A DNA stretch of 64,000 nucleotides. Source: Fundicoccus_A sp052115865. GTDB lineage: Bacteria; Bacillota; Bacilli; Lactobacillales; Aerococcaceae. Location of the stretch: the NCBI RefSeq assembly GCF_052115865.1, contig NZ_JBQKME010000011.1, positions 18,404 to 82,403 of the forward strand, given 5' to 3'. Shown here piece after piece: positions 63,282-64,000 of this stretch. A model generated the notes under the pieces. The model had not been told where the DNA came from. It was given only the letters and a program-made list of their open reading frames with translations, and made no database searches. Within the stretch, counting starts at the first letter, position 1. Each line of letters begins with the position of its first letter. Position numbers and translations under genes: made by a program.

Positions 63282-63586
63282 GTGGCAAAATTAGATGAAG
63301 ATCTTATTTACGAAATTTTAGCAGTTGTCGATCAAATTCCTATCTGCAAAGTCAGTACTTATGGCCAAATCGCACAGTATATTGGGCGAGATAAAAACGC
63401 ACACTTAATCGGCAAAGTTTAAGTCAAGCAAAATTATATGGCAACTTTCCCTGCCATCGTGTCGTCAACCATGCCGGCCGACTTGCGCCACACTTGCCCC
63501 AACAAAAAGAACGATTGTTAATTGAAGGCGTGACCTTTAAAAACAACAATCATGTGGATGTTAAGCAGCATTTGTGGGAAATATAA
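63282..63586 (+). pseudogene. Alkyltransferase-like (MGMT/Ada C-terminal) gene with frameshift
   Basis: GTG start after AAAGGTG; MAKLDEDLIYEILAVVDQIP then VSTYGQIAQYIGRDKNAHLIGK runs into TAA at about 63418. In another frame the protein continues LSQAKLYGNFPCHRVVNHAG to HLWEI and a stop. The active-site PCHR is intact, so one frameshift broke a small MGMT-like DNA repair or alkyltransferase-like protein. Confidence 0.85.
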
Positions 63587-64000
63587 AAATTGGATTTGTT
63601 AGCTTGTAGATTTATTTTGCTGGAGGCGTTTTTTAGAAACGCAGGGAAGTAATTCGGTTTGAGGGGTACGCGTTTGGTGAACGCAGGGAAGTATTTCGGT
63701 CTGAGGGGTACGCGTTTGGTGAACGCAGGGAAGTAATTCGGTTTGAGGGGTACGCGTTTGGTGAACGCAGGGAAGTATTTCGGTCTGAGGGGTACGCGTT
63801 TGGTGAACGCAGGGAAGTAATTCGGTTTGAGGGGTACGCGTTTGGTGAACGCAGGGAAGTATTTCGGTCTGAGGGGTACGCGTTTGGTGAACGCAGGGAA
63901 GTAATTCGGTTTGAGGGGTACGCGTTTGGTGAACGCAGGGAAGTATTTCGGTCTGAGGGGTACGCGTTTGGTGAACGCAGGGAAGTAATTCGGTTTGAGG
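63587..64000. repeat. Tandem array A7, 42-bp units in strict alternation
   Basis: Nine ACGCAGG landmarks 42 bases apart from 63639 to 63975, still running at the window edge. Odd units have AGTAATTCGGTTTG and even units AGTATTTCGGTCTG, in perfect alternation, i.e. an 84-bp higher-order unit. GCGTTTGGTGAACGC can form a small hairpin. No coding role seen. Confidence 0.96.

Overview
The window looks like a chromosomal segment of a low-GC Gram-positive bacterium of the order Lactobacillales. Reasons: AT-rich DNA, strong AGGAGG-type ribosome binding sites with many TTG/GTG starts, GlpO-type glycerol-3-phosphate oxidase beside GlpK, an FloA/NfeD pair, a CopB-type copper ATPase with CopY-type operators, LacD/AgaS and LacZ/Maa sugar genes. 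An Aerococcaceae- or Carnobacteriaceae-like lineage is my best guess; the genus cannot be fixed from the sequence alone. No rRNA, tRNA, insertion sequence, prophage or CRISPR array was seen.

Layout. 1-5.3 kb (minus): tsf (cut by the window edge), rpsB, glpO, glpK. 5.4-7.6 kb: a lipase-like DUF2974 gene, then two tandem-repeat arrays. 7.6-11.3 kb (minus): a membrane-anchored unknown, floA, nfeD and an AI-2E family permease. 11.4-20.5 kb (plus): a tight seven-gene operon with a CDP-archaeol-synthase-like cytidylyltransferase, two dikinase-like phosphotransferases, a phosphatidylserine-synthase-like enzyme, a phosphatidylserine-decarboxylase-like enzyme, a UbiA prenyltransferase and a GNAT-like protein; together they read as an unusual lipid pathway. 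20.5-29.4 kb: ridA, a fructosamine-kinase-like gene, agaS-lacD-gntR, a cupin, a GNAT, exonuclease III and a DUF1576 permease. 29.5-34.5 kb (minus): a three-gene operon of BrxD-like ATPase, Lhr-like helicase and TerB-domain protein, a probable stress or phage-defence system. 34.5-39.2 kb: TSUP permease, FMN-binding protein, DsbA-like oxidoreductase with a small Cys protein, a monooxygenase and recQ. 39.3-63.6 kb: accessory DNA with seven broken genes mixed with intact ones (copB, NERD protein, MFS permeases, patatin, ABC exporter with MarR, Gfo/Idh oxidoreductase, AraC regulator, maa-lacZ).

Two genome-wide signals stand out. First, a short oriented motif, consensus close to GCAGWGATATTTATTTGA, occurs about 35 times with an exact 10-base core (GATATTTATT) in both orientations, inside and between genes, where I estimate about one by chance; some copies form inverted pairs that act like terminators. 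It behaves like a DNA-uptake or similar genome signature sequence, which is not a known feature of Gram-positive bacteria. Second, seven intergenic tandem arrays of different sequence share unit lengths of 31, 41 or 42 bp, i.e. whole numbers of DNA helical turns, and most units can form hairpins. Degenerate two-unit relics of two of these families occur elsewhere in the window.
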